The notes beneath the pieces are model-generated. The model had not been told where the DNA came from. It worked only from the letters and a program-made list of their open reading frames with translations, and did not search any database. A DNA stretch of 64,000 nucleotides, taken from positions 52,662,716-52,726,715 of the forward strand of contig NC_084833.1 of assembly GCF_033115175.1 (NCBI RefSeq). The letters run 5' to 3'. The DNA is from Lepus europaeus (taxonomy: Eukaryota; Chordata; Mammalia; Lagomorpha; Leporidae). Shown piece after piece: positions 34,735 to 47,660 of the stretch (position 1 is the stretch's first letter; every line of letters begins with the position of its first letter). A program made the position numbers and the translations under genes.

Positions 34735-34945
34735 GTGGATTATGTAGCCAGTGATATGCCAGGCTTTGTCCCAGGCTCCCTACACAGAAGATCTCATTCA
34801 GTCTGCCAACAGCACTAGGAAGTCAGAGCTATTATTCTGTTTTACAGAAGAGAAAATTGGGCCTCAGGAAGGTTGGTCTCTTACCTTAGAGCCAATAGTG
34901 GGTGAAGAGAACTGTCTGCATTTGAACCTGGAGAGAGCCTGAATC
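34735..34945 (-). repeat. MIR
   Basis: Antisense: GCTATTATTCTGTTTTACAG, GAAAATTGGGCCTCAGGAAGG, CATTTGAACCTGG. Confidence 0.72.
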
Positions 34946-35832
34946 CTAGACTCTGCTTGTTCCTGCTATGCTTGTTGCACTGGACTAAGTTATTCTGGGA
35001 AGTTGCCCCTGGCTTTTCCCCCAAGGGAAGGGAGGATGCTTCCTGGGTTCATTCAATAGAAAATTACTCATGCAGGCTGAGGGGCTCAGAGTTCCAGACT
35101 CTGTGTCCCAGGGCACTGAGAGACTGCACCGTGACTCACCAGGTTTAGGGAAGGATGTTTATGGCATTTCTGATAACTCCTTTAAAACAGGCCCCCTGGG
35201 CCAGGTGGATGCTCCCTGTGGGCTGCCTGGAGGGTAAGCTTTTCAGGGCTTGAACACCCTCTTCCCACAGTGGGAAGTGGACTCTGAGCAGAGAACACAC
35301 CAGCCAACGTCCGCAGCCTGTGTTGGGAAGGAGGAAAAGCATGGGTTCCTACTGGAGCCAGTGGGGTCCCAAACTCCATAGCATGTGCAGAAGGACACTT
35401 CTGAGCAAAGCAGACCAACAATTGGCTTTCATTTTTGCACATGGCGTCTCAGGCCACGCTCTTCTGATCACCTTGAAGCGGCTCCAGAGGGCCCAGGGGT
35501 ACCAGGAGACTGGTGGTGACAGGGTCCGACATTCAAAGCGATGGAGGTGCTGTACTCCAGATGTGAGTCTGCAGAGATTCTGACCTGGGGATCAGAAAGT
35601 AAAGGGAGAAGGAATAGGCCACACCTCCTTCCCGACCATGGCTTTTCCCTGGCTGCAGACTCCACTTGAGGGAAGGGAGTCATTTTAATCTGAGTCACTT
35701 TGCTGGGAACTTAATGTGAGGCATTCTAATGGCAAGAGCCAGCAGAAAGTGACATAACTACCTGACGTGGAGTAGAATAAAAATACAGCAAAAGGCAAAA
35801 GTTGGTGTTTTTGATAATAACTTTCCAAAAAC
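34946..35832. other. Intergenic, nothing recognised
   Basis: No repeat family or conserved coding pattern identified. Confidence 0.5.
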
Positions 35833-36115
35833 ATTATTTTTATTTCACTTGAAAGACACACACACACACACACGATTGAAAGAAGGAGAGAGAGATCGAG
35901 ATCTTCTATTTGCTGGTTCAATCCCCAAAGCTCACACACCCAGGAATGGTCCAGGCTGAAGCCAGGTCTCCCACGTGGTAGTAGGGACCCAAGTACTTGA
36001 GCCATCATCTGCTGCTTAACAGGGTGCACACTAGCAGGAAGCTGGTTGGAGGCAGAGACACATTGCTGGCCTCTGAACAGTGACATCTGAGACCTACACA
36101 TCCACATGCTAGCGT
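35833..36115 (-). mobile_element. CSINE, old, with CA repeat
   Basis: Antisense relic whose tail contains a CA repeat (35856-35872). The body GTCTCCCACGTGGTAGTAGG is recognisable and the head is worn. Confidence 0.7.
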
Positions 36116-36189
36116 CATGTCATATGTTGTCTGTTTATAGGCTGAAATTTTCACAAGGATGAGAGGCATAGAAAGTGTGATTTATAGAC

Positions 36190-36400
36190 AGGTCATGGGC
36201 TCTGAGTTAGATGGGCTTGGGTTTGTTCTTGGTCTGACACTAGTGAATTGTGTGATTTGGGGCAGGTTTCTTCTTCTCCCTGACCCTCACTTTGTCTGCC
36301 AAATGCAATGCAAATAATTTTCCTGAACCTTGACACGATCATTGTATATTTCCAAAGTATCTAACACACATTCTGTCTGCTAAGTAAATGTGAACGTGTA
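36190..36400 (+). repeat. MIR
   Basis: Sense: GTGAATTGTGTGATTTGGGGC, CCCTCACTTTGTCTGCCAAATG and a CTAAGTAAATG end. Confidence 0.65.
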
Positions 36401-36454
36401 ATAACAAGAAAAATGTAGAACAAAATGTAGAATATAAAAACAGCAACTCCAAAG

Positions 36455-36560
36455 CACAGGATTGTAAGCTCAAGAGTAGGGTTTTTGTCTTGTTCATCTT
36501 TGCACCCCCATGGATCAGGGCCGGCAACCCCAAAATGTTTGGTGCGTTAAACTGAGCACC
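36455..36560 (+). repeat. L2 3' fragment
   Basis: ATTGTAAGCTCAAGAGTAGG..GTCTTGTTCATCTTTGCACCCC block, the typical L2 3' end. Confidence 0.65.
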
Positions 36561-36689
36561 ACATATGTGAAAAGAATTATTCTAGATACTCTGGGGATGA
36601 TGGTTAGGAACTAAGCATTTGAATTCTTTTGAACTTTGATGTTTTGCCTGTAAGAGAAACAGCATCAATGGGTTGAAGATGATTGGTCA

Positions 36690-37145
36690 GCTCTCTTGAA
36701 GCCACTTTCCATTTTCTTTGCTGACCTGATGGAACTCTGCTTGTGTGTGTGGCTGCCATGCCTCTTCTCCTATGTCTTGGGGGTAGAGCTATTTTATTTC
36801 AGCCTGGTAATTGTGGTGACTTCATTTCCTCTACTTGTGATTGGCTTAGCAGTGGCCATGAGGCCAGTGAAGGTGATGTTGCTTTAACAAAAAGAGAGAA
36901 AAGACATATAGGGTGAAACCCCCAATCACTTGATGCTGTCTATGATGTCTGGAACTGAGCACCCATTGTGAGCCCACGTAGAGAACCATTCTGACCCCCT
37001 GAGGATGGCAGAGCTGCAAGTTGAACAGAATTGAATCCTTGAAAATGTCACTGAATCACTGAGCTAACCAGTCCTGGAACTTTTGTTGTGTAGATGAATT
37101 CTTGTGGTTTAAATCAGTTAATGAGAACATTTGCCTTCTCGTAGG
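36690..37145 (+). mobile_element. MLT1-like MaLR solo LTR
   Basis: Layout of an ERVL-MaLR LTR: TTGGCTTAGCAGTGGCCATG (36841), GATGGCAGAGCTGCAAG (37004) followed by a GAACTG..CACTGAATCACTGAGCTAACCAG block and a terminal GTGGTTTAAATCAGTTAATG block. No internal retroviral genes are visible, so it is a solo LTR fossil. Confidence 0.5.
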
Positions 37146-37379
37146 TGCAGGTGACCTAATGATGCACCTTCATGCTCCCCACGAGGTCGTTCATGCTGAT
37201 GCCCTTCACTTTGTCTTTGGGAAAACAGAGTGACCCTCTGCCAGGAATTCTGTAGGAGAGGTCCCGCCTTGTAAGGGAAATGTGGTAGACCCTTTCAAGC
37301 TTCTGCATACCTTGATCTTACATTATTCACAGAGGAACTCTGAAAAGCTATCGTAGGGAGCTCCTTGGGAGAACAAGAG

Positions 37380-37590
37380 GCAGCATGTGGCACTAGGAAG
37401 AGGGCAGGATATGGAGACAGAACTCCCAAGTTCAACCCTGGTGATTCCATTTCTAGTCCTGTAGCCAAATCACAGAAGCCATCAGTTCTCTTAACTGCAA
37501 AGTGGGGATAAAAGTAGCCCCATCTCAAGGTAAGGATTCACCGAGAAAACATCCAAGGGCTTTACCATGGGTCCTGCTATTTATAACTAT
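37380..37590 (+). repeat. MIR
   Basis: Sense: CCCAAGTTCAACCCTGG, CAGTTCTCTTAACTGCAAAG, TGGGGATAAAAGTAGCCCC. Confidence 0.68.
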
Positions 37591-38079
37591 TCTACAGAAA
37601 AAAAAAAAAAAAACAAACACCTAACTAAACAGAGAGGAGACAAATAAGGTTTTCATTTATCTTTCTGGTAGCAGAAAGTTGGAATAGACATTTACTGGGG
37701 AAAAAATGTGATGGTTGCGGTCTTCTCTAGAAGAGAGTTCATGCTCCCTTCCTCGGCCCGCTCTTCTGGGTGGTTCTAAAGAGCAGTGCAGCCAAGACCC
37801 GAGGGGAAAGGCCACAGAGTCCCTTGGACAGTGACCTGCCGCCACCAGCTATGAATAGCCTATAAATCTTTGGAGTGGAGCCCGAGGCTGTCCCACCCTA
37901 GGGACAGCAGGAGGGTTGGAAAGCTGCTGATCTGGTGTGCAGAATACTGGTTAGCTCTGTAACTTTCCCAGTTCTGGAAATTTTGCCCACTGGGCTGGGC
38001 CTGGTAGGGCTTCCTCCTGTGGAGCCCCCAGCTTGAATTGTTAGTCGGGCTCACATTCAGCAAGCTTTACTTGACCTCT

Positions 38080-38250
38080 CCTGCCTTGCAACCCATCATC
38101 TCATTGTCCGATCACAGCAATGAGCAAAGCTATTGCACAGAAATGGAGCCCAGTTCAGAGAGAAGTCACGACCTGCTCAGGGTCACACAGAAAGGACATT
38201 TGATTTAGAATCTAATCTGCCCATTTTCAAGACCATTGGTTGTACATTTG
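38080..38250 (-). repeat. MIR
   Basis: Antisense: AATGGAGCCCAGTTCAGAG, GACCTGCTCAGGGTCACACAG. Confidence 0.65.
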
Positions 38251-38559
38251 TGTCCTGTGCTAAAGTCTGGGTGACTTCTACAATTTCACCAAGCCTACCC
38301 CAATCCCTTGATCATGCTAGAAAGAGCAGGTGGAGTCTCTGGGGTGAGGAGGACAGGGGCAGCTTGGTTCTAGGGGTCAGAAGGCATGGGCAAGCCCATT
38401 GGCACAGCTCTGGTGTCTAGGGTGAGTGATGCTGGGCCCAGCGGGCCTGCTTCCTCTCCCTGCATGCTCAGGTCTCATCCTGTCCAAGCTTAGAGAACTT
38501 CAGAGGCCCCCACAATTCCTGAGAGCAGGACAGATGTGAGGTGCTCAGCTGGACATCGA

Positions 38560-38870
38560 GGTCCTTCCTGACATAACTGTCCTCCTCTCAAAATGTGCCC
38601 CTCCTCTCACTGCTCAGGTTTCACCGGGCTGCTCCCTCCCTGTGTCTACAGGGAGCCCTCATCATCCACGGCAACTGCTTTTGTCCCATTGTCTGCCCTA
38701 TTAGTGCCACCCCAAAAGACATCTGTCCCGCAACCTAGGCCCCAGAGTTTGGGAGCGTGGATGTCTGTGTTCTCAATCCCTCTTAGTGTAAGTTCCCTCG
38801 AGCTCCAGGGTGGCAGGGATTAGTTCTTCCTCTGCCTTTGATGGGAAGAATCACTCCCCTTCTGTGGGCT
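38560..38870 (+). repeat. L2 fragment
   Basis: Diverged L2 near its 3' end: TGTAAGTTCCCTCGAGCTCC followed by AGGGTGGCAGGGATTAG. Confidence 0.5.
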
Positions 38871-38893
38871 CTCTACCAAACAGCAGCAGCCTC

Positions 38894-38921
38894 GTGTGTG
38901 TGTGTGTGTGTGTATGTGTAT
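38894..38921. repeat. (GT)n microsatellite
   Basis: About nine GT units then interrupted GT/AT units, in the gene-poor GC-richer region. Confidence 0.9.
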
Positions 38922-38929
38922 GGCATGTT

Positions 38930-39115
38930 GTTCATTCATGCCACACTCCTGGGGCATACACTATTCCATGTTCCAGGTATTCTTTCTGAGTCTTCTTGAA
39001 AACTCTGTGAGGTGGGGATATCATTAATCCCTATTCTGCAGGTATGAGAAGGCAGCTGAAGGAGAAGGTGCAACCAGGGGCAGGACTGGAATTGAACTCT
39101 TGCCTTGGGTTGGTA
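38930..39115 (-). repeat. MIR
   Basis: Antisense: AACTCTGTGAGGTGGGGATA, CCCTATTCTGCAGGTATGAG, GGACTGGAATTGAACTC. Confidence 0.68.
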
Positions 39116-41899
39116 CCCAGTTGATGTCGCTTACCCAGCTAATGAGGAGTCTGTTCCTTTGCCTAGAAGAGTGCACTTGTTCAAGGATTGCTCCCCAACA
39201 CCAAGGCACCTGGAAGCCACCAGATGCCCTTTGAAGAAGCATTTTTTCACTGAGACTTCATGAACCAGCTACAGTGGGGACCTGGGACTTTGGGACATGC
39301 TTTGGGGCACAGATGGTCCTGGTCTTCTCCCCCGAGTCTGGGCATCTCTGGACTTTGGCATCAGGTCACTCCCCAGTCTCACTGGACTTCTCTGCTGGTG
39401 TTTCTGAACTTCCTGCATAATTTCCCAGTCGTCTGGGGGCCTGGTTTTACAGGTGACCCATCTCCTGGGATGCTACAGGCTCACTTGTGTTTTCACTTTT
39501 ACTTTCTCCTGTTCATGCTTGATCCACACCGTCTCCTTCCCTGACCTGTGTCCCAGAGCGGGAACCGTAAGGAGCTCGTATCGAGTGAGAATCATTTGCA
39601 TGCCAGCACAGTGCTATACCATCTGCTTGAACTGAGTTGCTATAATAATAAGTCTTGGAGTGAGGGGAGGGACAGATTCCAGTTTTTACAGTTCAGTGTA
39701 TTCAGGCTCAGAAGGATTTGTTGCCATTCTTGGTGATATACAGGTATTATGTGGCAAAGCCGGATTTTGGACTTGAGTCAACCACACCTTGTCACGCCAG
39801 TGTCTCCTAAGGAAGTTGGTTGCAGTTGTGGTCACTTGGACTCAAATATGAACTCTGCTGTGTCTGTAAGATGGGTCTGCTCAGCTTCCCCAGACTTCTC
39901 AGACCTTCACTCTGGCATATTTTATTTCTTGAGAATCCTGGCCTCTGTGAAATCACTCAATTCCCCTCCCTCGGAGCGCGAGCCCCTGCCCCAGCCCCAT
40001 AGCCCCTTCGGAGGTCAGCAGGACGTAGCGTGTCCTTTTATGAACAAGGAACTGCTCCCAGAGGGGGAGTTCTGGGTGCTCTGTGCAGCCCCTCCAGATG
40101 CCTGAGACTTCCTCCACCTTCCTCACTGTCCCTGCTGTCTGACCTCATGGACAGCAACAGCTGGGCTCCTCTGGCCTCTGGCTCCCCACCTTGGGAGCTG
40201 TGGCAAGAGCTGGAAACCTAGAGGACAGTGGAGGAGGGGGTCTATCCTCATGCTCACTCCCTGCCTGGCCTGGCTGTGAGCAGCGGAAGCCACAGCTCCT
40301 GCCTGATTGTAGGGACACATCTTGTTTTGTTCCAGTCACAGCCCTGTGCCCCTAATGTGATACCAACTGCCCACTGCTGCTATTACCAGGGATTTGTCAT
40401 TCTTTGCTATTCCCCCTAACTCTGCCCCCAACTTTGAAAATCATGTCTTTGCTTCATTCTCATGTACCTGTTCATTTGTCTTACCCTATTGTGGTGGTCC
40501 TTACATTTCCCGTGGGGACTGCACTGAGGCAGGTAAGGAGCTTAGGTAAAGCTGGTTCTTGAACATAGGTCTTAGGGCCCCTTATGGGATGGTGCACCTC
40601 ACAGGGCTGCCTGGAGCCGGCCCTGCTCCCTGGCCTGCACCTTCCAGCATGACTCTATATGGGTCTTCCAGCACCACTGGCGCATACCACTGCCCGCCTG
40701 GGTCTCTTCTGGGGGAATGTTTACCCTCAGCTCTTAGGTGTAAGTTGCTCCACCTTCTTCAGGGTCATCACTGCCCGACCCAGATGCAGTTCATCCCTTC
40801 GGGTTGGTGCCAGAGTCCAGCCCCTGGGGCCTCTACTGCCCTGGTGCTCAGGCGTGAACTCTCGGGGACTTCTCTGAAGCTTTGAGTTAGTTGAGTAAGG
40901 AGCCAGAACCCCTATTCTCTGCCTGATATCTGATACTGGATACCAGCTCTACCTATGGGATCGTCTCCCCCAGGTACTCCCCATCCAAACCTTGTCTGAG
41001 TTTTAGGAAGCCTGTGGCTGTCTCCCTCTGCGCATCCTCTTGGGTTGGGTATCAGCAGATGCAGCGTTGTAGTCTTTTAACCCCTTTAAGGAGCTCTGAA
41101 CCAAGGGGCAGATTTTGGAGCACAAATACTGGTGCCCCTCCACCTCCCATCCTGGAGAAGGGAGCCAAGGGCTGGGCATTGTGTCAAAACCTCATCAAGT
41201 AGGGTGGAGTTGTGCTCAGAAGGAATTCCTTTGGGGGAAACAAGGGTGTGGGGCAAGGAAACTGAGGCAGACCCTCAGACATGCTGGGGAATGGCCAGAG
41301 GCTGCTACTTCGGTCCACAGCATCTCAGGCCTCAGTCACCAGGACGTAGAGAGGCCATGTGGGTGCTCAAGACTGAAGGAAGCGTAACTTGCAAGTGGAG
41401 GCCAGGTGTGTGTGTGTACATGTGGGCAGCACATGGGCCCAGAGGGACTGGTGGGCCTGCACTCCTGGTTCTCTGTCTGTTTCCTTTACTCATATATTAA
41501 ACCCTTCCCTTCTCTCTCCTGACAGGTGCCCCCTAAGGCTTTCATACTCATTCTCCCCTGTTGTGCGCCATCTTGGAAAGTTCCCACTGCCTCCAAACTG
41601 GGTCATGGCGTGGGTCTCAGGGAGAGAGAGAGAGGTACAGCTCTGTCCTACCTGCAGACAGCCCTGGGGACAGCAGGGCGTTGGGTTAACTCCTGACTCT
41701 ATGTTGCTGGAATGCTGGCCTGTGAGGGCTGCCCTGAGGAGCCAAGGGGAACTTGACCTACAAATGTAGCGACTCTACTCATCAGCCACTATTGGGCCAG
41801 TGCCCACCGAGGTCTGAGAGTGCGGGCTGCCTCTACAGGGGGCTCTCATGCGGAGGTAGCAGAGAATTGACCCTAAGATTCCATGCCCAGCGAGCCAGA
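39116..41899. other. Long repeat-free intergenic stretch
   Basis: About 2.8 kb without a recognised repeat. CpG is scarce, and no exon with good splice borders and a known domain was seen. May hold regulatory sequence for PARVA or TEAD1, which sequence alone cannot show. Confidence 0.5.
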
Positions 41900-42090
41900 G
41901 GCAATAAGGTACAGAGAGTATGGACTTGGGTCTCAGCTTGGGTTTCAGCTTCCCTGGCTGGCAATAACTCATTGGCAACCTCTTGGAGCCCGTTTCCTCA
42001 TATGCACAATGTGAAGTTAATTACTACTGCCTCGCAGGGTGCCTATTGTAAAGATGAGGGAAAATGCTGGCGCACAAAGGCGGGACCAAA
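41900..42090 (+). repeat. MIR
   Basis: Sense: GCAATAACTCATTGGCAACC, CCGTTTCCTCATATGCAC, GCCTCGCAGGGTGCC. Confidence 0.65.
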
Positions 42091-45000
42091 GATGTCAGCA
42101 ATTGTAATATGAGCCCACAAGAATGCAGGGCCAGAAGCCACGGGTGTAGCTTTGCCATCAACCAGCTCTGTTACCCGCGGTGTGCGGAGGGGTCTGGCCC
42201 CTTGCGGGGGCAAGGTGTGTCTCAGCACCTGAGCATACGGTCCCCTGGCTTCTTCCCGTCTTTAGCTTTTCAAGTAGCCCCAGGTGCAGCGCCTGGGAGA
42301 CAGGCTCTGAGTTGGAGGTCTGTGCTGGGGGGAAGCAGGCAGAGGGAGAAATGCAACTGCCAGCAAGCCTGCCACTGCTTCTCTGCACCCCTGGGAGCTC
42401 AGAGGTGGCAGATGGGAGAGGGAACCTGGGTCCTTTTTGCCTCCCCAGGGGAGGGGCTGTCTGTGTGGTGAAGTCCTGGGGTCGGGGGTGGGGGCAGGGG
42501 CGGGGGAGGTAGCTCTGGAGGAGAGAGGTGTGAAGAGAGAGGGGAAGTGGGGAGATAGAGGGAGAGGAAGGAAGGAATGAGTGCTTGGATCCTACAAGGG
42601 GGCTAGGGAGGGGGAGCAGAGCACCTACTGCACAAGGCCTTCCTGCCTCCAGACTTTTCCAGAGCTGAGGTTTAGTCTGCTGACCTTTCAAATTGGGCCT
42701 GGCCTTTCCCAGTGCAGGAGAAGTCACTGTCTGTCCACAAATACTTGTCTACTGCTCGGGGCTGCCAGAAATTCTGAAGGCAAAAGCTGAGGAATTCCAA
42801 GCACGTATGACTTAGCAGGATCGTTCCCAAACTGGATGCTTCTCCAAAGAGCCTTCTGGAATTCATTGTGGTTGCTGCTCAGCTCTTCGAACCTAGCCAA
42901 GGGCGCCCAGTCTGACTGTGCAGGCCGCCCTCCGGTTGCAGGGCCCCGGGGCTTGGGGAGGTTGACTGAGCCTTTGGAATCCTTGCTAACCTGGCTGAAG
43001 GTCAAAAGCAAGGAAGCTGGAGCTGGAGGTTCTGTCCCTGTCGACGGGGTCATCTTGGCCATACCACTGAAGCTGTGTGGGTGTGTTTGCTCCGCTCTGA
43101 CATGGGCTTGGTGCTGGGGAAGGGGAACCGGGAGGCTGACAGTGGTCAGCTCTTCCCGAGAAGGTCAACATGCATTCTTCTAGTAGGCTCTTTCTTCTCT
43201 CTCAGTATGGAGTTTGAGTGGTAGCTGCTCTGCCCTTACGGAGTCTGCCTCCTGCCCCATCGCCAGATCCTAAGCTGTGAAACGTGTGCAGGGCCAAGGT
43301 GGCCAATGGCTCTCCTTTTCATTCTCCTGCCTTCCTCCCACTCCACTGCAGACATCACTAGTCAGTCTAAGAAGGAAGGGTGCTGGATCGATTAGTAGTG
43401 CCTGCCGGAGAGATCAAGTTGGCCAACCCTGATCCAGTGCTTGTGGGAACAGCGGTAGCAATAAGGATTCACAGCCACGTGGGTTTTGGTTTACAGGACA
43501 TCTGCAGCCACACTCTCATTCATCATCTTGACAAGCACGGGGTCTGGGGTTGTTACAACCATGGTTGGAGCACAGCTTCAGGAGTGTGGCCTGAGACGGA
43601 AGGAGATGGGAAGGAGATACTGTCTGAGCCAGGAGAGCAGAACCCAGCCTAGCACGCACTGCAGGACAAGCTGCCCTCATGCCCTCACTGCAGACAAAGA
43701 AAAGGGGCTCTGAGATGTCACATGGCTTGCCCAGTATCACCCAGCTCCCAGGCACAGGGGCTTGCTGGGTTTCTGCCTCTCAGTTTCCAGGGATTCTGGC
43801 TGTGCCTATAAAATAGGCTCGTGCTCTTCCCTGGGGGTTTATCCGCAGTCTGCTTTCCAACAGTGTAACTTGACTCCGATGTCCACAGCGGGTGGGGGAG
43901 ATCAAAGAGGGGAGGATGCTTCCTGCATGGAACTTGCTTGCTTTTCCCCCTGGAGCTGCGTTGTAAAATATGAGCCTATAGAGTTACTGTGCACAAGCAT
44001 TGATGCCACATCCTTAACTTTGCAAGCAGTAGGAGCAAACGTGAGTCATGAATGGAGAAGTGGGGACTTGGGTGAAGTCTGCATACCCACGGGCCCGGGG
44101 ACATGCCAGTGCAGTTGTGTGCTCCTGGGCTGGGCTCTGGCCTTGCCCTGGCCCACATGGCAGGATGGCAGGAGTGCTGTCATCTCCTTTATTCAGTGCT
44201 TTGCCACTGGATCCAGTGATGTTCCTGGTGGCAGACACAGAACACAAGCCCCTAACGTGGGCAGGCAGCTCCAGAGAAGTCCTGTTATTAAGGACCCAAA
44301 GTCTAGCTGCAGCCACCTGGGCACTGTTTGCTGATGGAACCGTCTTCCCTGGCTCTCCTGTCCAGCCCACAGGCCTAAGCCCTTGCCTTGACCTGCCATG
44401 TGCTACAATCCTCCAGTGGGGCTCACATGGCCTGCAAGTGATTCTGGCCGGTCCCCCAGGGCCAGGCTGTCAGAGCAGACCAGCCCCCGGATAGAAGGTG
44501 CTTTCTGCCCTGGTCTCAGGCCTTGCTTACTGCCTGTGGCTCAGCCCGACCTGCTGGCATCCTTTCTCCCAACTTCGCTGTGCACCTACTTGGGCTGTGT
44601 CCACCTGCGAGGCCTTAGCAAGCCTAGCTTGTTACCCCAGGCCCAGGAGTGCTCAGGGAAAACTGGCCCAGTCTGCAGCCCACCCGGTGCTCTCCCTGCC
44701 CCCAGCTCTAGCCCAGGCCTCAAGCCCAGCCTGCCTCCTGCTGTCTGCTGGGAGGAGGACAGCTCCTGACCCCAGCCCCACTCCAGGGCCAAGGCAGCTG
44801 CTTGAAGCAAGGCTCCCTTAGCCATTCAGCCCTGTGTCTTCCCTGGGTACCCCAATAACAAAGTGGTTGGCAGGAAGACACAAAACAAAAGTATACCTTC
44901 CAGGCTCTGTTTCCTCTTTTTCTTTCAATTTCTGAGTTTGCTGCAGTTGGTTAAGGAAAGCCCCCTCTGCCAGCCAGCTGATGAGGTACATACATCAAAC

Positions 45001-45144
45001 AGGGTGAAGAGGAAACACAGAATTTGCCATGTTACAAGGAATATTGATTCGCAGCAGAAGCCAAACCCCACAGGCGTTGGTCCTGACCCCCGTCTCCAGC
45101 CTATGTGGCCTGGGCTAAAGGAAGGAGGGAGTCGTAGGGCATCT
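42091..45144. other. GC-rich repeat-poor intergenic stretch
   Basis: Only one MIR scrap (43660-43790). A purine-rich run with GGGGCAGGGGCGGGGGAGG-type words at 42470-42600. Open frames 42158-42727 (minus, 189 codons) and 43762-44334 (plus, 190 codons) are GC-driven, Pro/Ser/Leu-rich or mixed, without motifs. Confidence 0.45.
43660..43790 (-). repeat. MIR fragment
   Basis: Antisense: AGAAAAGGGGCTCTGAGATG, GGCTTGCCCAGTATCACCCAGC. Confidence 0.55.
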
Positions 45145-45310
45145 TGAGAAAGTGAAGGCAGAGCTGAGTTTGGGTCCCAGCTGGTAGACCTGCTTGAACC
45201 TCTGTTTTCTCTTCTGTAGGGTAAGGAAAAGAGTAGCAGCTACCTGCAGTTAGCATCTACCTGAAACACAGGTTGCTGGGATGTCTGTGCAAGCCAACAC
45301 AGTGCCCCAG
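45145..45310 (+). repeat. MIR
   Basis: Sense: AGTTTGGGTCCCAGCTGG, CTTGAACCTCTGTTTTCTC, TCTGTAGGGTAAGG. Confidence 0.6.
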
Positions 45311-45964
45311 CACATGGCTGGCAGCCAACAGGTTTGTCTGTGGACTTGCCTTTCCCACCATACATCAATGCTAAGTTAGCCTGAGCAGAAAGGGGCTTAG
45401 AGCTGATCTTTGCCAGGAGGGAACGCACCCATTCCTCTCAACACCCTTAGCTTTAGCAGTGTGCAGGTTACACATGGCACCGCCAAGGGGAGTAGCAGGA
45501 TCCCAGCAGGGACTGTGGTTGAAGAGGGTCCAGTCTAAGCAAATCTTGGGATGCAAACAGCCCTGTGGCATGCGGGGCTCTGAACTGGGGGTCCCAGGCG
45601 GTAGCAGGGCTTGGAAGTGACCAGAGCATGGGCGCATGGGGCTGAGAGGTGGGTGCTTTGCTCTGGGTTGTTCTCCCATGCCTAGCATCATGGGCAAGGT
45701 TTAAATATTTATTGAACAAATGAAGAATAAATGAATCTGTGACAAGCTTATCACCTCACAGCCTAGTTGTTTCTGGAATTCCACTTGAAAACAAGGCAAA
45801 AGAGAACAGCTGCTAGCAGGGAACAAAGGTTCTTTGGCAAACAGGTAATTTCTCTGGGTGCAAAGTGGCAGGGATTTGTCAGGTGGACTGGGCTGGCAGT
45901 CTAGAGGCCTTGAGCAGGCGTCGTGGCCATGAGAGCCATACTTCTGCAGAAGATGGACCATGTT

Positions 45965-46165
45965 CAAATGGTTAGATTCTGAAGACTGAAGCTACACTGT
46001 CAGGGCTTATGAAGTGTCTTGGATCAAGTCACTAGATCTTTCTGTGCCTTTGTCTCTCCTCCCGTAGGAGGGACCTACCTCACAGGACTGTGGAAAGCAC
46101 CAAGTGAGAAGACTTGGGTAAAATGCACACTGCTAAGCACCATGGTTAGCATTGGGTTTTGATAT
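45965..46165 (+). repeat. MIR
   Basis: Sense: TGGATCAAGTCACTAGATC, TTTGTCTCTCCTCCCGTAGG, ACCTACCTCACAGGACTGTGG. Confidence 0.65.
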
Positions 46166-47589
46166 ATCTAAGGAGGGTATGCGTGCAGGATGGATTAGCC
46201 CAAAGAGAAGAGGGTTAAGAGGCCATTGTAATATCCAGGACGAGACCTAAATTAGGGGCAGACCTAGGGGCTTGCAGAGGAGGGATCAGGGCAGAGTGGG
46301 TGGTTCACAAAGAAATGATCAGCGGAACTGATTGAATGTGTTGGGAGGAGCAGAAAATTGAGAACATCTTTGTGGATCTTGAAAGGGGACTGCGCCTCTG
46401 GCAGAGAAAAGGGATGTCTTAAAAAAGGAACAGGGATGGGACCAGAGAAAACTCAGTCTGGGGAATACCAAGGGGACTTGTGAGAGATGCTGTGGACTTG
46501 GAAGTGCCTGATTGGGTGGGTGAGCTGTTGAGGTTGGAGGGAGAGTGAGCAGTACTAGAAGCCAGGAAGGAGGTTAGGAGGGAGGTGTGGAGGAGGCTTC
46601 TAGAAAGCTTTTCCACCCGAGGTCTAGGGGAGGAGAAGCTCACACCTAGAAGCAGGCAGAGCAGCAGCCAGGGGGTGGGGGAGAAGGTGAGTGTCGCAGC
46701 TGGGTAGCTGCCACTGGGCTCCTGCAGGAAGGAGGAGGAGGTGGCCGTTCAGCAGAAGGGAAACGGAACCAGGGCTGCCCTGGTGGATTCAGAGCTGACC
46801 ACTCAGACGGCCAGTTCAGTTTCTAGAACACCAGAGGCAGACTTTAGGGCTTCACAAAGAAGAGAAGAAATAGATACAGATCTATAAAACTTTCCAGGAG
46901 AGTATTGTAAGGAAAACGTGCACCAGGGCAGAAGCACTAGCAATCTGCGTGTATTGGAGCAAAAGTCAAGGTGCTGGTGGAAGAGGGATGCTTGACTCTG
47001 CAAGTGGATGAGGGAGGCGGGAGGGAAAGGGGCAGCCTTGGAACTGAGGCAGGGAGCAGAGATGTCGAGATGCAATGGGAAAAACGTGAAGCCAATGGCT
47101 TTGATTATCTCAGAGAAGGAGGAAATAAAAACATAAGGCAAGGAGGCAGTAGGAAATAGGTGTTGGGAGAGATGGAGTCCTGTGAGAGCGAGACAGGCAT
47201 TTCAAGCCAGGGAGCACCCGGTGGCAACTGAAGGATGACAAAGTGCTGGGCCAGTCCGTGTCCATGCTGTGATTTTGTGCCCAGTTCCACGCTGGGGAAC
47301 AAGAGGAGATGCCTACCAGGGGTGGAGAGTGCAGGGCGAATGTGAAGAGGGAAGGAAGCTTTGAGTGTGAGGCCAGAGTAGAGCCTTGGCTGGATGTGGG
47401 ATCTTTGCTGACTATTTGGAATTTGTCATCTAAAGCCACAAGTAAGACTTCAGAAAAATGACTCCAAATCTCCATTTGATTTTGGGCTTTTTGTAGCAGC
47501 ACATCTCTGTGGAGCACACAGCTGCTGAGTCTGGAGGAAGAGGCTGCCAGGGATCACATGACTGCTGGGGTGTTTTTTAGGAGGATTGA
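46166..47589. repeat. Possible ancient mammalian repeat, purine-rich
   Basis: AGAGGCCATTGTAATATCCAGG and neighbouring purine-rich GGAGG/AGAGA text resemble a widespread ancient interspersed repeat that I cannot name with confidence. It is rich in G and A on the plus strand to about 47.5 kb. Confidence 0.3.
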
Positions 47590-47660
47590 GCTAGGGACCT
47601 GGTGTCTGAGGCCATCTTATCATGTCACTGCACTACTCCAAATGGGCTGCCTCTGTCATC
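47590..47660 (+). repeat. L2-like scrap
   Basis: CTTATCATGTCACTGCACTACTCC followed by a GGGCTGCCTCTGTC block. Short. Confidence 0.35.

Noticed and set aside
36690..37145. Endogenous retrovirus with genes
   Set aside because: Only an LTR-like fossil; no gag, pol or env similarity in flanking sequence.
42400..42610. CpG island / promoter
   Set aside because: G-rich but CpG-poor; no transcription-start features visible.
42158..42727. 189-codon minus ORF rich in Pro, Ser and Leu
   Set aside because: Low-complexity composition from GC/purine-rich DNA, no domain, no splice context supporting a gene.
43762..44334. 190-codon plus ORF
   Set aside because: No recognisable domain; overlapping frames of similar length on both strands point to base composition.
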